This document shows, piece by piece, positions 1-7,593 of a DNA stretch of 10,789 nucleotides. This DNA comes from Bacteroidales bacterium. Its GTDB lineage: Bacteria > Bacteroidota > Bacteroidia > Bacteroidales > FEN-979. The translations under genes and the position numbers were made by a program. The DNA lies in assembly GCA_023231065.1 (NCBI GenBank), contig JALNWE010000089.1, positions 1 through 10,789 of the forward strand, given 5' to 3'. The notes under the pieces were generated by a model that made no database searches, was not told where the DNA came from, and saw nothing but the letters and a program-made list of their open reading frames with translations. Every line of letters begins with the position of its first letter. The first letter of the stretch is position 1.

Positions 1-1
1 A

Positions 2-1087
2 CAATATGTTCCGATAGACAGCTATCCTTTCCACATCATCAACCCGAACGATTCCACCTTCCAAAGTTGGACGTTTGATGCCAGGGATACCATGCAGGTG
101 GCTATTAACAACAATGGGTTAAGCCCTATCTGTCACCCAACCTGGGACAGTCCCGGAAATGGCCAGGCAAAAACGTATGAAATAACAAGCAGTTCTACTG
201 ACAGTTATGAACAATCGATGGAATATGAAGTTACTGCCGGACTGAGCGTGAAGGTCCCCAAAGTATTTTCAGTCGGTGTATCAGGAAGTTACGAGGTGAA
301 CTATACCACCGAATCATCGGTAACCGATAAGTTTGGCACCGAGATCAAATGCTCCCTGGCAAATCTTAACAGCGAGAAAGCCGGAACAAAGATCTCAAGC
401 CTTGATATCAGCGCTTACTGGTTCAGAAATAACAATGGCGTCAACTGGTGGTATTATCAATACTTCGGGGATCAACGTCCATGGTACATTGCTTACATTG
501 TCAACCCGACTAAAGCCAATATCCGGCTTCTTTCACCACAGGATCACGGGGTGGCCGACGATAAAAACCTGTTCTTTAACTGGGAAGATGAATATCAGGA
601 TCTCAGTGATTATGAACTCCTCATTTCAAAATCCTCCCCCATCGACAATACGACGATTATCTGCAGGCAATCGGCCGGCGATGCAAAAGCTTCCATTCCT
701 TCAGGATTTCAGCCTGAAGTCGGAAAAACCTATTACTGGGCCGTAAGAGGGAAAACCAAAGATGGTTATACGGTAACTTCCGATATTTATAGCTTTACGG
801 TGGGCGGAAACAATGCGGGGCCGGAATCCGGGCTCAAGGCATTTGTTTATCCGAATCCTGGAAAAAGCAGCGATGTCCATATTGTTGCCGATTCTAAGAT
901 GTCGGGAAAGATCAGGATCGTTATTTACGATCTCAACGGATCAGTTAAAGCGGAGAAGGAAATCGTGAGCAACTCTGGTGTTTCCGTTGACTTCAGTTGT
1001 GCCGGCCTTGATCTTGCCCCCGGGATGTATTCTAGTATGATCTCGAACGGGAACGAAAAAGTAGTCAGAAAAATCATCATCAATTAG
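2..1087 (+). CDS. Secreted protein with FN3-like domain and T9SS C-terminal sorting domain (5' end outside window)
   Basis: The reading frame is open from the first bases of the window, so this is the C-terminal 361 residues of a longer protein; the ATG at 92 is internal. The last ~80 residues form a clear type IX sorting domain: the linker and FVYPNP motif near 840-860, then a strand pattern with IYDLNGSV, LAPGMY and the terminal RKIIIN. It should therefore cross the outer membrane by T9SS and be anchored or released at the surface. Before it, about 510-805, lies a fibronectin III-like beta domain (NIRLLSP, FFNWED, TYYWAVRG). The region from about 180 to 360 is rich in Ser/Thr with alternating polar and hydrophobic residues, recalling the stem of aerolysin-type pore formers, though this is only a resemblance. 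Signal peptide and main domain lie upstream. It converges on the AraC-type gene with an 8-bp overlap. The substrate or role is unknown. Confidence 0.85.
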   Translation, partial: QYVPIDSYPFHIINPNDSTFQSWTFDARDTMQVAINNNGLSPICHPTWDSPGNGQAKTYEITSSSTDSYEQSMEYEVTAGLSVKVPKVFSVGVSGSYEVNYTTESSVTDKFGTEIKCSLANLNSEKAGTKISSLDISAYWFRNNNGVNWWYYQYFGDQRPWYIAYIVNPTKANIRLLSPQDHGVADDKNLFFNWEDEYQDLSDYELLISKSSPIDNTTIICRQSAGDAKASIPSGFQPEVGKTYYWAVRGKTKDGYTVTSDIYSFTVGGNNAGPESGLKAFVYPNPGKSSDVHIVADSKMSGKIRIVIYDLNGSVKAEKEIVSNSGVSVDFSCAGLDLAPGMYSSMISNGNEKVVRKIIIN

Positions 1088-2288
1088 CGTGGTGAACATT
1101 TGAAGCATAAACGCTGGGAGTAATCCCTTCAACTTTTTTAAAACAGAGATAGAAGGTATTGCGGGATGAAAAACCCGAGGTGTGGCCTATGGCTTCCAGG
1201 GTGAGCTCGTCCGTTTTCCCTCCCCGGATCATGTCTTTTGCATGTTTTATCCGCCATTCATTCCTGAAATCATTGAAGGGCTGTTTTTTGACTTCCCTGA
1301 AATAATAGCCCAGGTGATGGGCCGGAACGCCGATCATCTTTGAAATATAGGCAAGGTTGCATTCTGACTGAAGGTATGGCTTCAGTTCTTCCATACAACG
1401 GTTGACCTTGTCCTCAATACCAACGAGGTAATCGGTTTCAAAATCAGGTCCCTTGCGTTGTCTTATTGCTTCGTCAGCCTGATCCCGGGACAAGGCCCTA
1501 ATCCTGATTCCTTTTTCTTCTACCGGGAACCTTGGCATGCCATAAAGCAGGGAGGGAAAAAAGAAAGGAGAGATCAGCATACCTGTCAGGCCGATTCCTG
1601 AGAACAGCTGTAAAAGCTCCAGGGTAAAGTAAAGGTTCAGGTTTTTATAAGAATAGGCCTCCGTCAGCGCAAGCAAAAGGCTCACCAGCAGTATTAAAAA
1701 GAATCCGAGGAGTACGGTAAGCCAACGGATCAGATATCGCTGTTGCGAAAGCACCCCTGCATTCCTTCTCTGATGGGCCCAGCGGATAAAAATAACGATC
1801 GATGCAAGGGTGTAACAAAGGGCTAACGCTGGCCTGCTGATAAATATAACGGCTTGGGGAATAAAATTATAAAGTAAGGAACTATGGATTGTTTTCAGAT
1901 TGGAAATACTGGCTATAAGCAGGTCCGCATTTTCAATTTTTTCTGCCCATGGGGTAAAGAGGTAAGGAATGACCGAAAGAAGAAATATCAGGGCCGGAAG
2001 AAGATGCCACAAGTCCTTTTTCTTCAACCTGGAATCGTCGGTAAGCACACTCCGTACATACCAGTATAACATGGGCCCGACCAGGTACATAAGGAATATC
2101 GGGTGAACAAATACCAGGGCGACAAGCAGCCGGGATTTTGAAAATACCAAAATATACTGAATTAACCCGTACATGCTGACCAGGAAGAAGAAGAGCCCCA
2201 GATAAATGGAGGAAGTGTATTTCCGGGCGTTAAAAGATAACAGAATGACAGACAAGAAGATGCCAGTAAGGGAAAGAAAAAGTAGCAT
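1080..2288 (-). CDS. AraC-family transcriptional regulator with membrane-spanning N-terminal half
   Basis: This 402-residue protein has two halves. Residues 1-247 are strongly hydrophobic and contain about seven or eight likely transmembrane helices (for example 1-18, 27-48, 54-78, 94-113, 143-169, 186-209 and 220-247), separated by short basic loops. Residues about 288-396 form an AraC-type double helix-turn-helix: the first unit is NLAYISKMIGVPAHHLGYYF, the second includes LTLEAIGHTSGFSS followed by FYLCFKKVEGITPSVY, the usual family signature. The layout matches membrane-bound AraC regulators common in Bacteroidota, which are thought to sense a ligand at the membrane while binding DNA on the cytoplasmic side. 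The start at 2288 is the first Met of the hydrophobic segment; no Shine-Dalgarno sequence precedes it. The target genes and the signal are unknown. The gene converges on and slightly overlaps the T9SS cargo gene, so the pair is not an operon. Confidence 0.92.
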   Translation of the reverse strand: MLLFLSLTGIFLSVILLSFNARKYTSSIYLGLFFFLVSMYGLIQYILVFSKSRLLVALVFVHPIFLMYLVGPMLYWYVRSVLTDDSRLKKKDLWHLLPALIFLLSVIPYLFTPWAEKIENADLLIASISNLKTIHSSLLYNFIPQAVIFISRPALALCYTLASIVIFIRWAHQRRNAGVLSQQRYLIRWLTVLLGFFLILLVSLLLALTEAYSYKNLNLYFTLELLQLFSGIGLTGMLISPFFFPSLLYGMPRFPVEEKGIRIRALSRDQADEAIRQRKGPDFETDYLVGIEDKVNRCMEELKPYLQSECNLAYISKMIGVPAHHLGYYFREVKKQPFNDFRNEWRIKHAKDMIRGGKTDELTLEAIGHTSGFSSRNTFYLCFKKVEGITPSVYASNVHHAN

Positions 2289-2597
2289 ATTATTTCATTT
2301 CGAAAGCAAAGCTACATATTTTAAAAATGTAATGCTCCTCCTGCCATAGCGGCGCCGGGTTATTCCACGGGAAACAGATCACAATACCAGAAACCATTGC
2401 TGGTTGGGCTCGGCTGATCTGAATGTCCTTTATCCGGTTTGACCTCAAGGGGGCGAAAGACCATTTCTCCGGTAGTAAGCAGGTTATAAGATGATGGATA
2501 TCCTGGTCTAAAAAGACGTGGTGAAGGCCCTGCTTTGGAAGTTCGGCAAGTAAAGGAACGGAAGGAACGCGAGCTTTGGGAACGTGAACAATAAAAT
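2289..2597. other. Intergenic spacer with a coding-like scrap (2490-2594)
   Basis: This 309-base spacer separates the divergent AraC-type gene and the small plus-strand gene. No complete gene is seen. On the plus strand, bases 2490-2594 encode a highly charged helix-like tail (VRQVKERKERELWEREQ) ending in TAA three bases before the next ATG, which has the look of a real C-terminus. It has no ATG and an in-frame stop at 2487, so it may be the end of a degraded gene. The minus strand of the same stretch is also open for 81 codons, so the true coding strand, if any, is uncertain. Confidence 0.3.
2307..2314 (-). promoter_or_regulatory. Possible Bacteroidota -7 element for the AraC-type gene
   Basis: On the minus strand this reads TAGCTTTG, a full match to the TAnnTTTG element of the phylum. 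It would give a leader of only about 10-15 nt. No good TTTG element is seen at -33, so the call rests on eight bases and is weak. A near-palindromic AT stretch (2314-2330) lies just upstream. Confidence 0.3.
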
Positions 2598-2924
2598 ATG
2601 AGCAAACAACAACATCAGCAGGTTTTATCGCCCGAAAATACATACGAACAGATCGATGAATCGCTGCATTTGAAGAATTTCTACCCGGACCGGAAAGCCT
2701 TCTGCAAAGAAGAAGCTTTGCTTTACGTTTACTTGTTATCCATCAACTACAGCAGTTCAGGGAAATTCGCACTGAACGAAGCGTTAATTATGTATTTCTA
2801 CAACAACTTCCCCGGGATACTGCCCGAAAGCCAGATCCTCACTGTAAAGCTGGTCAAGATCCCATTTGTTTTAGACTGGTGCATGAAATGGATGGAGGAA
2901 CAGGATGAATCCACCGACAAGTGA
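2598..2924 (+). CDS. Hypothetical protein, 108 residues
   Basis: I do not recognise this family. The protein is acidic to neutral, has no signal peptide and no membrane helix, and looks like a small helical cytoplasmic protein. The middle (about 37-52, FCKEEALLYVYLLSIN) and the stretch with ALNEALIMYFYNNFPG form amphipathic helices; the C-terminus is charged (WMEEQDESTDK). The start at 2598 is the first ATG after the stop at 2592-2594, and the AT-rich leader before it fits the phylum. The histidine kinase gene begins 83 bases downstream on the same strand, so co-transcription is possible but unproved. It could also be a fragment of a longer gene that once included the coding-like scrap just upstream. 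Good codon flow over the whole length supports it being real. Confidence 0.65.
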   Translation: MSKQQHQQVLSPENTYEQIDESLHLKNFYPDRKAFCKEEALLYVYLLSINYSSSGKFALNEALIMYFYNNFPGILPESQILTVKLVKIPFVLDWCMKWMEEQDESTDK

Positions 2925-3007
2925 ACAGGTTTGGATAAAAGTAAAGATTTCACTTTTCGGAGTAAGCTCAATATATAATCCGTATATTTAGAAAAAATCC
3001 GGGTATT

Positions 3008-5092
3008 ATGGACATTCAGAAAAAAACCAGGGAAGAGCTTATAAAAGAATTGCAAGAATTGCAGCAAGAGTTTAATTCCTTTCAGGAAATGTTCCATAAA
3101 AATGAAACTGAACTTGCTGAATGCCGGCTTTTTACCAGACTGATTACTGAAAATTCCACCGATATGGTTGCACGTCACGATAAGCAAGGCGTGTTTCTTT
3201 ATGTTTCGCCTGCCTGTCGCGTATTGGTGGGCTATAAACCTGAAGAATTAGTTGGGCATTCGGCTTTTGAGTTTTTTCATCCGGATGATAATCAAAGATT
3301 GGAAGAAAACCGTGTGGCTATTATCAATAAGCCTGTTACTACTACTAATACTTTTCGTTTTCGCTGTAAGAACGGGCAATATAAATGGCTTGAAACCATA
3401 ACCCGGACCATTTTTGATAAGGAAACAAACGAAGTATTGGAATTGCATGCATCAAGCAGGGATATCACCAAACGTAAAAACAAGGAAGAGGAGCTGCAAA
3501 CTCTATTTTATCGCCAGCAAGCCCTGTTATCGGCCATCCCAGATATTATCGTAGAAGTTGACAAGAACAAAATATACACCTGGGCGAACCCGGCTGGATT
3601 GATTTTTTTTGGCGAGGAGGTAGTTGGGAAAGAAGCCGCTTATTATTTTGAAGGGGAACAGGAAACCTATAAAATCGTCAATCAACTTTTTGAGGGCAGC
3701 GATGATGTTGTCCATATAGAGAGCTGGCAACGTCGCAAAGATGGAGAAAAGCGACTTCTGTCTTGGTGGTGCAGGGCGCTCAAAGACAACGGTGGAAACG
3801 TGATCGGTGCACTCTCTACAGCACAGGACATCACCGAAAAAAAGATACTTGAGGAAGCGCGTGACCTTGAGAAAGTGCGGTTGGAGTTACAACTGGAGCT
3901 GCATAATATCATGGATACCCCGCAAGACCAGCTTTTTGATTATATGCTGGATGCACTTATCAGGTCAATGCAAAGTCGGTTTTCGTTTATTGGCACAATA
4001 AACAAAGGCGAAACCGTGATGACTATTTACGCATGGTCAAAAGACACGATGAAGGAATGCGCAATTCCAGCCAGTCCCAGGCTATTTCCCATTTCAGAGG
4101 CGGGACTATGGGGGGATTGTGTCAGGCAACGAAAGCCAATCATCGTCAACTCATACAGCAATTCCCCTCATAAAAAAGGGATTCCAGCCGGGCATGTCCC
4201 AATTGAGCGCTTCATGGCAGTTCCGGTTTTTGACGGTGGAAAGATTGTCGCGGTGGCAGCTGTCGCAAACAAAACCTGCGACTATTTGGATACAGATGCC
4301 GCGGCTCTTGAAAACCTTACCAATATGCTGTGGGGCATCTTAAGGCGAAGGCAGACAAGCGAAGAAATCAAACGAAAAAACGAAGAACTTCAATTGCTCA
4401 ATGCCGAAAAGGAAAAGTTTTACGGTATTATCGCACATGACCTGCGCAGCCCATTCGCCAGCCTGCTGGGTTTTTCAAAAATGCTTGAAGAAGAACTGCC
4501 AAAAATGACCCGTGAACAGATTCAGAAGATTGCCGGAACATTGAGAAAATCTGCCACTAACTGTTACAGCCTGCTTGAAAACCTGTTGGACTGGTCACAA
4601 TTGCAGAGAGGCCTGATCACTTATAACCCCGAACCAGTACTACTGATGTCAAAAGTCATGACTGATACTGCAATGATAATGGAATCGGCTAATAAAAAAG
4701 GAATTGATCTGAGTTATAATATTCCGGAAGACTTGGTTGTTTTTGCCGATGAAAATATGCTTGGTGGCATCCTACGTAATTTAGCCAGTAACGCGGTGAA
4801 GTTTACGCTAAAAGGCGGGAAGGTGGACATTGCGGCAAAGCCAATTTCCAACGAGTGGGTTGAGGTTTCTTTTAAGGATACGGGTGTTGGGATGAGCAAA
4901 GAAATGATCAGGAACCTTTTCCTGGCTGATGTTAATACCAGCCGAAGGGGAACTGAAGGAGAACCCAGCTCAGGGCTTGGATTAATTATCTGCAAAGAGT
5001 TTATCGAAAAACACAATGGAAGGCTATGGATTGAAAGCAACGAAGATAAGGGAAGCGCCTTTTATTTTACACTGCCAAGTAAAGAGAGATGA
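3008..5092 (+). CDS. Soluble sensor histidine kinase, PAS-PAS-GAF-HisKA-HATPase
   Basis: This 694-residue protein is a cytoplasmic two-component sensor kinase. It starts with a coiled coil (residues 5-40), followed by a first PAS/PAC domain (about 41-155, with YVSPACRVLVGY and SSRDITKRK), a second PAS (about 165-280, ending TAQDITEKK), and a GAF domain (about 300-445). A short linker coil leads to the HisKA dimerisation helix with the phospho-accepting His477 in IIAHDLRSPFASLLGF. The ATP-binding domain has an N box around N591-N595 (NLASNAVKF), a G1 box DTGVGM at 624-629, and a G2 box GLGL at 656-659. All catalytic motifs are present, so it is probably active. There are no membrane helices and no receiver domain, and no response regulator lies in the window, so it is an orphan kinase sensing an internal signal such as redox state, light or a small ligand. 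No haem- or flavin-binding cysteine motif is evident. Confidence 0.95.
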   Translation: MDIQKKTREELIKELQELQQEFNSFQEMFHKNETELAECRLFTRLITENSTDMVARHDKQGVFLYVSPACRVLVGYKPEELVGHSAFEFFHPDDNQRLEENRVAIINKPVTTTNTFRFRCKNGQYKWLETITRTIFDKETNEVLELHASSRDITKRKNKEEELQTLFYRQQALLSAIPDIIVEVDKNKIYTWANPAGLIFFGEEVVGKEAAYYFEGEQETYKIVNQLFEGSDDVVHIESWQRRKDGEKRLLSWWCRALKDNGGNVIGALSTAQDITEKKILEEARDLEKVRLELQLELHNIMDTPQDQLFDYMLDALIRSMQSRFSFIGTINKGETVMTIYAWSKDTMKECAIPASPRLFPISEAGLWGDCVRQRKPIIVNSYSNSPHKKGIPAGHVPIERFMAVPVFDGGKIVAVAAVANKTCDYLDTDAAALENLTNMLWGILRRRQTSEEIKRKNEELQLLNAEKEKFYGIIAHDLRSPFASLLGFSKMLEEELPKMTREQIQKIAGTLRKSATNCYSLLENLLDWSQLQRGLITYNPEPVLLMSKVMTDTAMIMESANKKGIDLSYNIPEDLVVFADENMLGGILRNLASNAVKFTLKGGKVDIAAKPISNEWVEVSFKDTGVGMSKEMIRNLFLADVNTSRRGTEGEPSSGLGLIICKEFIEKHNGRLWIESNEDKGSAFYFTLPSKER

Positions 5093-5101
5093 AACAGCAC
5101 A

Positions 5102-5120
5102 AAAACAAAATATTTGTTTT
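5102..5120. terminator. AT-rich inverted repeat after the kinase gene
   Basis: An 8-bp perfect inverted repeat (AAAACAAA and TTTGTTTT) with a 3-base loop begins ten bases after the kinase stop codon. It contains only two G:C pairs, so it would be a weak intrinsic terminator at best. Confidence 0.3.
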
Positions 5121-5174
5121 ACCTTACTTGGCTGGCCCCCCCCAAATCTATCGATAGCCAAACAGTTTCATCCT

Positions 5175-5237
5175 CAGTGCAAACTGTGAAGTGCAAATTA
5201 TTTTTATTTCCGACCTCGCACTTTACAACTCGCACAT
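5175..5237. repeat. Heptad hairpin repeat, copy A
   Basis: The left arm consists of 7-bp units of the GAACTGT/GAAGTGC type, followed by the AT spacer TTATTTTTATTTC and a right arm of CTCGCAC, TTTACAA and CTCGCAC units. The right arm is close to the reverse complement of the left, so the element can fold into an imperfect hairpin with several G:U pairs. The same design recurs at 7594, 10412 and 10499. This copy has the shortest left arm (two to three units) and lacks the TTTCAGGTCTGA flank. Confidence 0.65.
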
Positions 5238-5392
5238 GTCTTTCTGTAATCCCATCAAAAACTCATCTACAATCAATCAAACGACTGATCAACGGATTCT
5301 CTAATTTCAGATAAAAATCAACGCGGCCGTATACGTAGGAGAAAAAAATATCCCCAAAGACCTCTCACGAGTATACGCCCTTTCAGCCAATG
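5238..5392. other. Non-coding spacer downstream of copy A
   Basis: Together with copy A and the AT hairpin this fills the 300-base gap between two convergent genes. An imperfect inverted repeat (GGCCGTATAC at 5325-5334 and GTATACGCCC at 5371-5380, 9 of 10 matching) flanks a 36-base loop. A plus-strand open stretch (5305-5439) has no start codon and partly overlaps the minus-strand gene. A C8 run (5136-5143) and a CTATCGATAG palindrome (5148-5157) lie left of copy A. No gene is seen. Confidence 0.4.
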
Positions 5393-5875
5393 CTATTTTA
5401 GAACAAGTTTTGATACCGGTTTCAACCCCTTTTGAATAACTATTCGTTCCTGGGAAGAGTTTCGAAGAATATGGTAACCATTTGATTGTACCCAGTAGTA
5501 GGGCGCTTTTGCTTTCAAGGAATTTAGTTCCGGAGCGTTATTAAGCAGCCAGCTCTTCAGCCATTCAAGTTTCTGTAAGACCGTTCTTACTTCTCCGGTA
5601 ATAGCTGAATGCACTTCAACGAAATAGGCTTCTCCATTGTAATCGATTGCATAATCCCATCGGTTGTTTTGACAGTACAGGTTCTGATTAAGCAGACATT
5701 GGTCAATAAATAAACTGCCGCCACATTTCCCGGGATCCTCCAGGTCAACCTTGTTTTGTTCTTTGTCAAGGATCGCTTGTTTTCCTTGTTGATAACAAGA
5801 TTTGACTTCTGGGGTTGCTTCAGTTGCCTGCCTGAAAGTTTTCTTTTTTTTAGGCTTAATCCTCTTTGCTCTCAT
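5393..5875 (-). CDS. ATPase-partner protein, possible PD-(D/E)XK-like effector
   Basis: This 160-residue protein begins at 5875, where the ATG (MRAKRIKPKK) lies inside the last codons of the upstream ATPase gene, giving a 20-bp overlap typical of translational coupling. The frame stays open further upstream to 5971, but that part is the shadow of the ATPase and the basic start MRAKR is the natural one. The N-terminus is Lys/Arg rich. The core (about 50-110) reads GSLFIDQCLL, then RWDYAIDYNGEAYFVEVHSA, then KLEWLKSWLL. The spacing of Asp74 and the Glu87-Val-His89 strand recalls a PD-(D/E)XK nuclease core in which the usual lysine is replaced by histidine; this is an inference from pattern, not a recognised family match. 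No signal peptide or membrane segment is present, so it acts in the cytoplasm. It is most simply the effector or partner of the ATPase. A purely structural or regulatory partner is the main alternative. Confidence 0.75.
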   Translation of the reverse strand: MRAKRIKPKKKKTFRQATEATPEVKSCYQQGKQAILDKEQNKVDLEDPGKCGGSLFIDQCLLNQNLYCQNNRWDYAIDYNGEAYFVEVHSAITGEVRTVLQKLEWLKSWLLNNAPELNSLKAKAPYYWVQSNGYHILRNSSQERIVIQKGLKPVSKLVLK

Positions 5876-7034
5876 TTGCAACAAGTTTTGAAACGATATC
5901 TGCTGCCCTGGATGCAAAATCTGTGAGTCCTCCCCAATTGGAGACGGCCTGTTCTTGGCTGCCGGCATCAAGGGATGAAATGTCTCTGATGGTTACGCCT
6001 TCATTTTTTTGATCAAAATAATAGGTCGCAAATGTTTTCTCTTTGATCACCGTTCTGAAAGATGATGCCATTGAATTATTTTTTTCAATTGAAAACAATT
6101 CAAAAAGGTCAGAAGAGGTGCCTTTATAATCTTTAATATATTTCATGGCCCAGAGCAATTCAAGTAGAACAGGTGAATGGGTGGAGATTATTAATTTATA
6201 ACCTCTGGTAATGAGCTCAAGAAAAACAACCATCAATGCCTGAATCGCCTTGGGGTGCAAACCCATTTCCGGTTCTTCAATAATCACTGTTTGAATATCA
6301 TTTCTCAATTTAACCTTCGAAGCCGGCATCAGATAATACAATGAAAGCAGCAGTGGCATGAATTCTTTCTGACCGGCGCTCCAAGTCATGAATGGAAGCT
6401 TACTGGTCCCGACTTCCAGAAGAAATCTTCTTTTCAAACTGGTATTGTCAGATTCAACTGTCGCTCCATGAAAGATACTGTTATCCAATATTTTTCTCAA
6501 CGGCTCTTTGATCCTTTTCGATTTAGGAAATACTTTACTGTGTGTGCTTCCCCCATTGATGGTCTCCTTTTCCATCATAACCCGTATAGATTCGCTGAAT
6601 TGCTTCAACACAAATGGGTCCCCGATATCAAATGTTCCGAAGGCCCTGGGCCAACCCTGGCTCATCGTCACAACCCGTTGGGCAGGAATATAAAAGAGTT
6701 TTTCGGTTTTTGAACCTTCTCGCACCCCTTGCTTGGAGAGGAAGGAGGACAATGAATAATTATTCTCGTCAAGTTCAATCTTTGTGTCCCCTTTCCATAT
6801 CCCCGACATGCTTTCACCGAAAAAAAGGTCAAGAAAATTTTCATTTCTCTTACCCCATTCGTAATTGTTCTGTTTGAGAACGGCAGGAATGTTATACCGG
6901 TCTGTAATCAGTTTGACCATCTGAAGTAAGATGCTTTTTCCACTTGCCTGTGGCCCCACCAACAACGTCAAATCGGCAAACATTATATTGGCTTCCCGGA
7001 TGGGCCCTAATGATTTGATTATTAAATGTTTCAT
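5856..7034 (-). CDS. AAA family ATPase (ABC/SMC-like, AAA_15/AAA_21 type)
   Basis: This 392-residue protein is a stand-alone ATPase of the OLD/RecF/SMC-like group. The Walker A motif is GPQASGKS at 27-34; the Q-loop region is FYIPAQR at 114-120; an ABC-signature-like motif WSAGQKEF lies at 218-225; Walker B with its catalytic glutamate is TVIIEEPEMGLHP at 249-261; and the switch histidine is in IISTHSPVLLE at 282-292. No TOPRIM nuclease domain follows, so it is not a complete OLD or Gabija A protein. The coil between the ATPase halves is short. Such ATPases drive many anti-phage modules, where they sense infection and control a separate effector; the overlapping downstream gene fits that role. 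It could also act in DNA repair. The start at 7034 gives the usual beta-strand opening (MKHLIIKSLGPI) and lies about 34 nt after a good -7 element. All ATPase motifs are intact. Confidence 0.93.
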   Translation of the reverse strand: MKHLIIKSLGPIREANIMFADLTLLVGPQASGKSILLQMVKLITDRYNIPAVLKQNNYEWGKRNENFLDLFFGESMSGIWKGDTKIELDENNYSLSSFLSKQGVREGSKTEKLFYIPAQRVVTMSQGWPRAFGTFDIGDPFVLKQFSESIRVMMEKETINGGSTHSKVFPKSKRIKEPLRKILDNSIFHGATVESDNTSLKRRFLLEVGTSKLPFMTWSAGQKEFMPLLLSLYYLMPASKVKLRNDIQTVIIEEPEMGLHPKAIQALMVVFLELITRGYKLIISTHSPVLLELLWAMKYIKDYKGTSSDLFELFSIEKNNSMASSFRTVIKEKTFATYYFDQKNEGVTIRDISSLDAGSQEQAVSNWGGLTDFASRAADIVSKLVANESKED

Positions 7035-7067
7035 TTTATATGCATTGATGTTTAAAAATAGAAGTAT

Positions 7068-7461
7068 TTAGTGCAAACATACTATTATATCATTCCATCT
7101 TGACCTTTTGCCGATATCAGCCTCCAGCTTTTTCAGGCTTTGTTCTTTCTCTATTTGCTTTTGATTGGCCTGTAATTTGTCGTATTCATCGCTTGATTTT
7201 TGCAACGCCATTTCGTGGCTTATTTTCCCGGCATGCGTTCCTGCAACTCATGGTGTGTCGGAATTCCCGACATACCATTTCTTCATCTAATTCGCCTTCA
7301 TTGAAAACATTCTGGATATGTTCGGTGATGGTAGTTCTGGCTTTCCCAAACAGCAGGGCCATCTGTTCCTGAGTGAGCCACACAGTCTCATCTTCAAGCC
7401 GTACATCAACCTTGATATTGTCTTCAGGATTTTGATATATGATGATTTCTCCGGTATTCAT
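7068..7461 (-). pseudogene. RhuM-family protein, internally deleted and frameshifted
   Basis: The first ~65 codons, from the ATG at 7461, match the N-terminus of RhuM-family (virulence protein RhuM) DNA-binding-like proteins: GEIIIYQ, then VRLEDETVWLTQEQMALLFG with a helix-turn-helix-like continuation (TITEHIQNVFNEGELDEEMVCREF). Around 7250 the frame changes. From 7247 to the TAA at 7068, another frame encodes what looks like the family's C-terminus (HAGKISHEMALQKSSDEYDK and a charged coil ending in LEADIGKRS). Full RhuM proteins are about 330 residues, so most of the middle is missing. In the original frame translation would run on to a stop at 7186, giving a 91-residue product without the rest of the protein. 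RhuM genes often sit in or beside type I restriction loci, which agrees with the hsdM remnants nearby. Its biochemical activity is not well established. Confidence 0.8.
7074..7081 (-). promoter_or_regulatory. Putative -7 promoter element for the ATPase/effector cassette
   Basis: The minus strand reads TATGTTTG, an exact fit to TAnnTTTG, about 40 bases upstream of the ATPase ATG. No clear TTTG is present at -33. The element overlaps the last codons of the rhuM remnant, so the cassette may have its own promoter. Confidence 0.4.
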
Positions 7462-7593
7462 ATTCCGTTATTTACTGGGTCAATATACGAAAAACACAGA
7501 CATATTGGAAAGCCTTTTTGCAGAACTATTACCCATGAGAAGGCTGGCTGACACCAGGGGTTTTAGCCCTGAACATTTTTGAATCGAACATGT

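Noticed and set aside
1080..1087. Eight-base overlap of the convergent T9SS and AraC genes as a regulatory signal
   Set aside because: Short tail-to-tail overlaps are common and nothing else suggests antisense control.
5136..5157. C8 run and CTATCGATAG palindrome
   Set aside because: Single short occurrences with no partner or gene context; likely chance.
5305..5439. Plus-strand open stretch with protein-like flow (INAAVYVGEKNIPKDLS)
   Set aside because: It has no start codon, is preceded by a stop, and its last third is antisense to the effector gene. I recognise no family.
5876..5971. Upstream start for the effector gene (MMPAAKNRPS)
   Set aside because: The added 32 residues are a frame-shifted shadow of the ATPase C-terminus; the ATG at 5875 fits coupled genes better.
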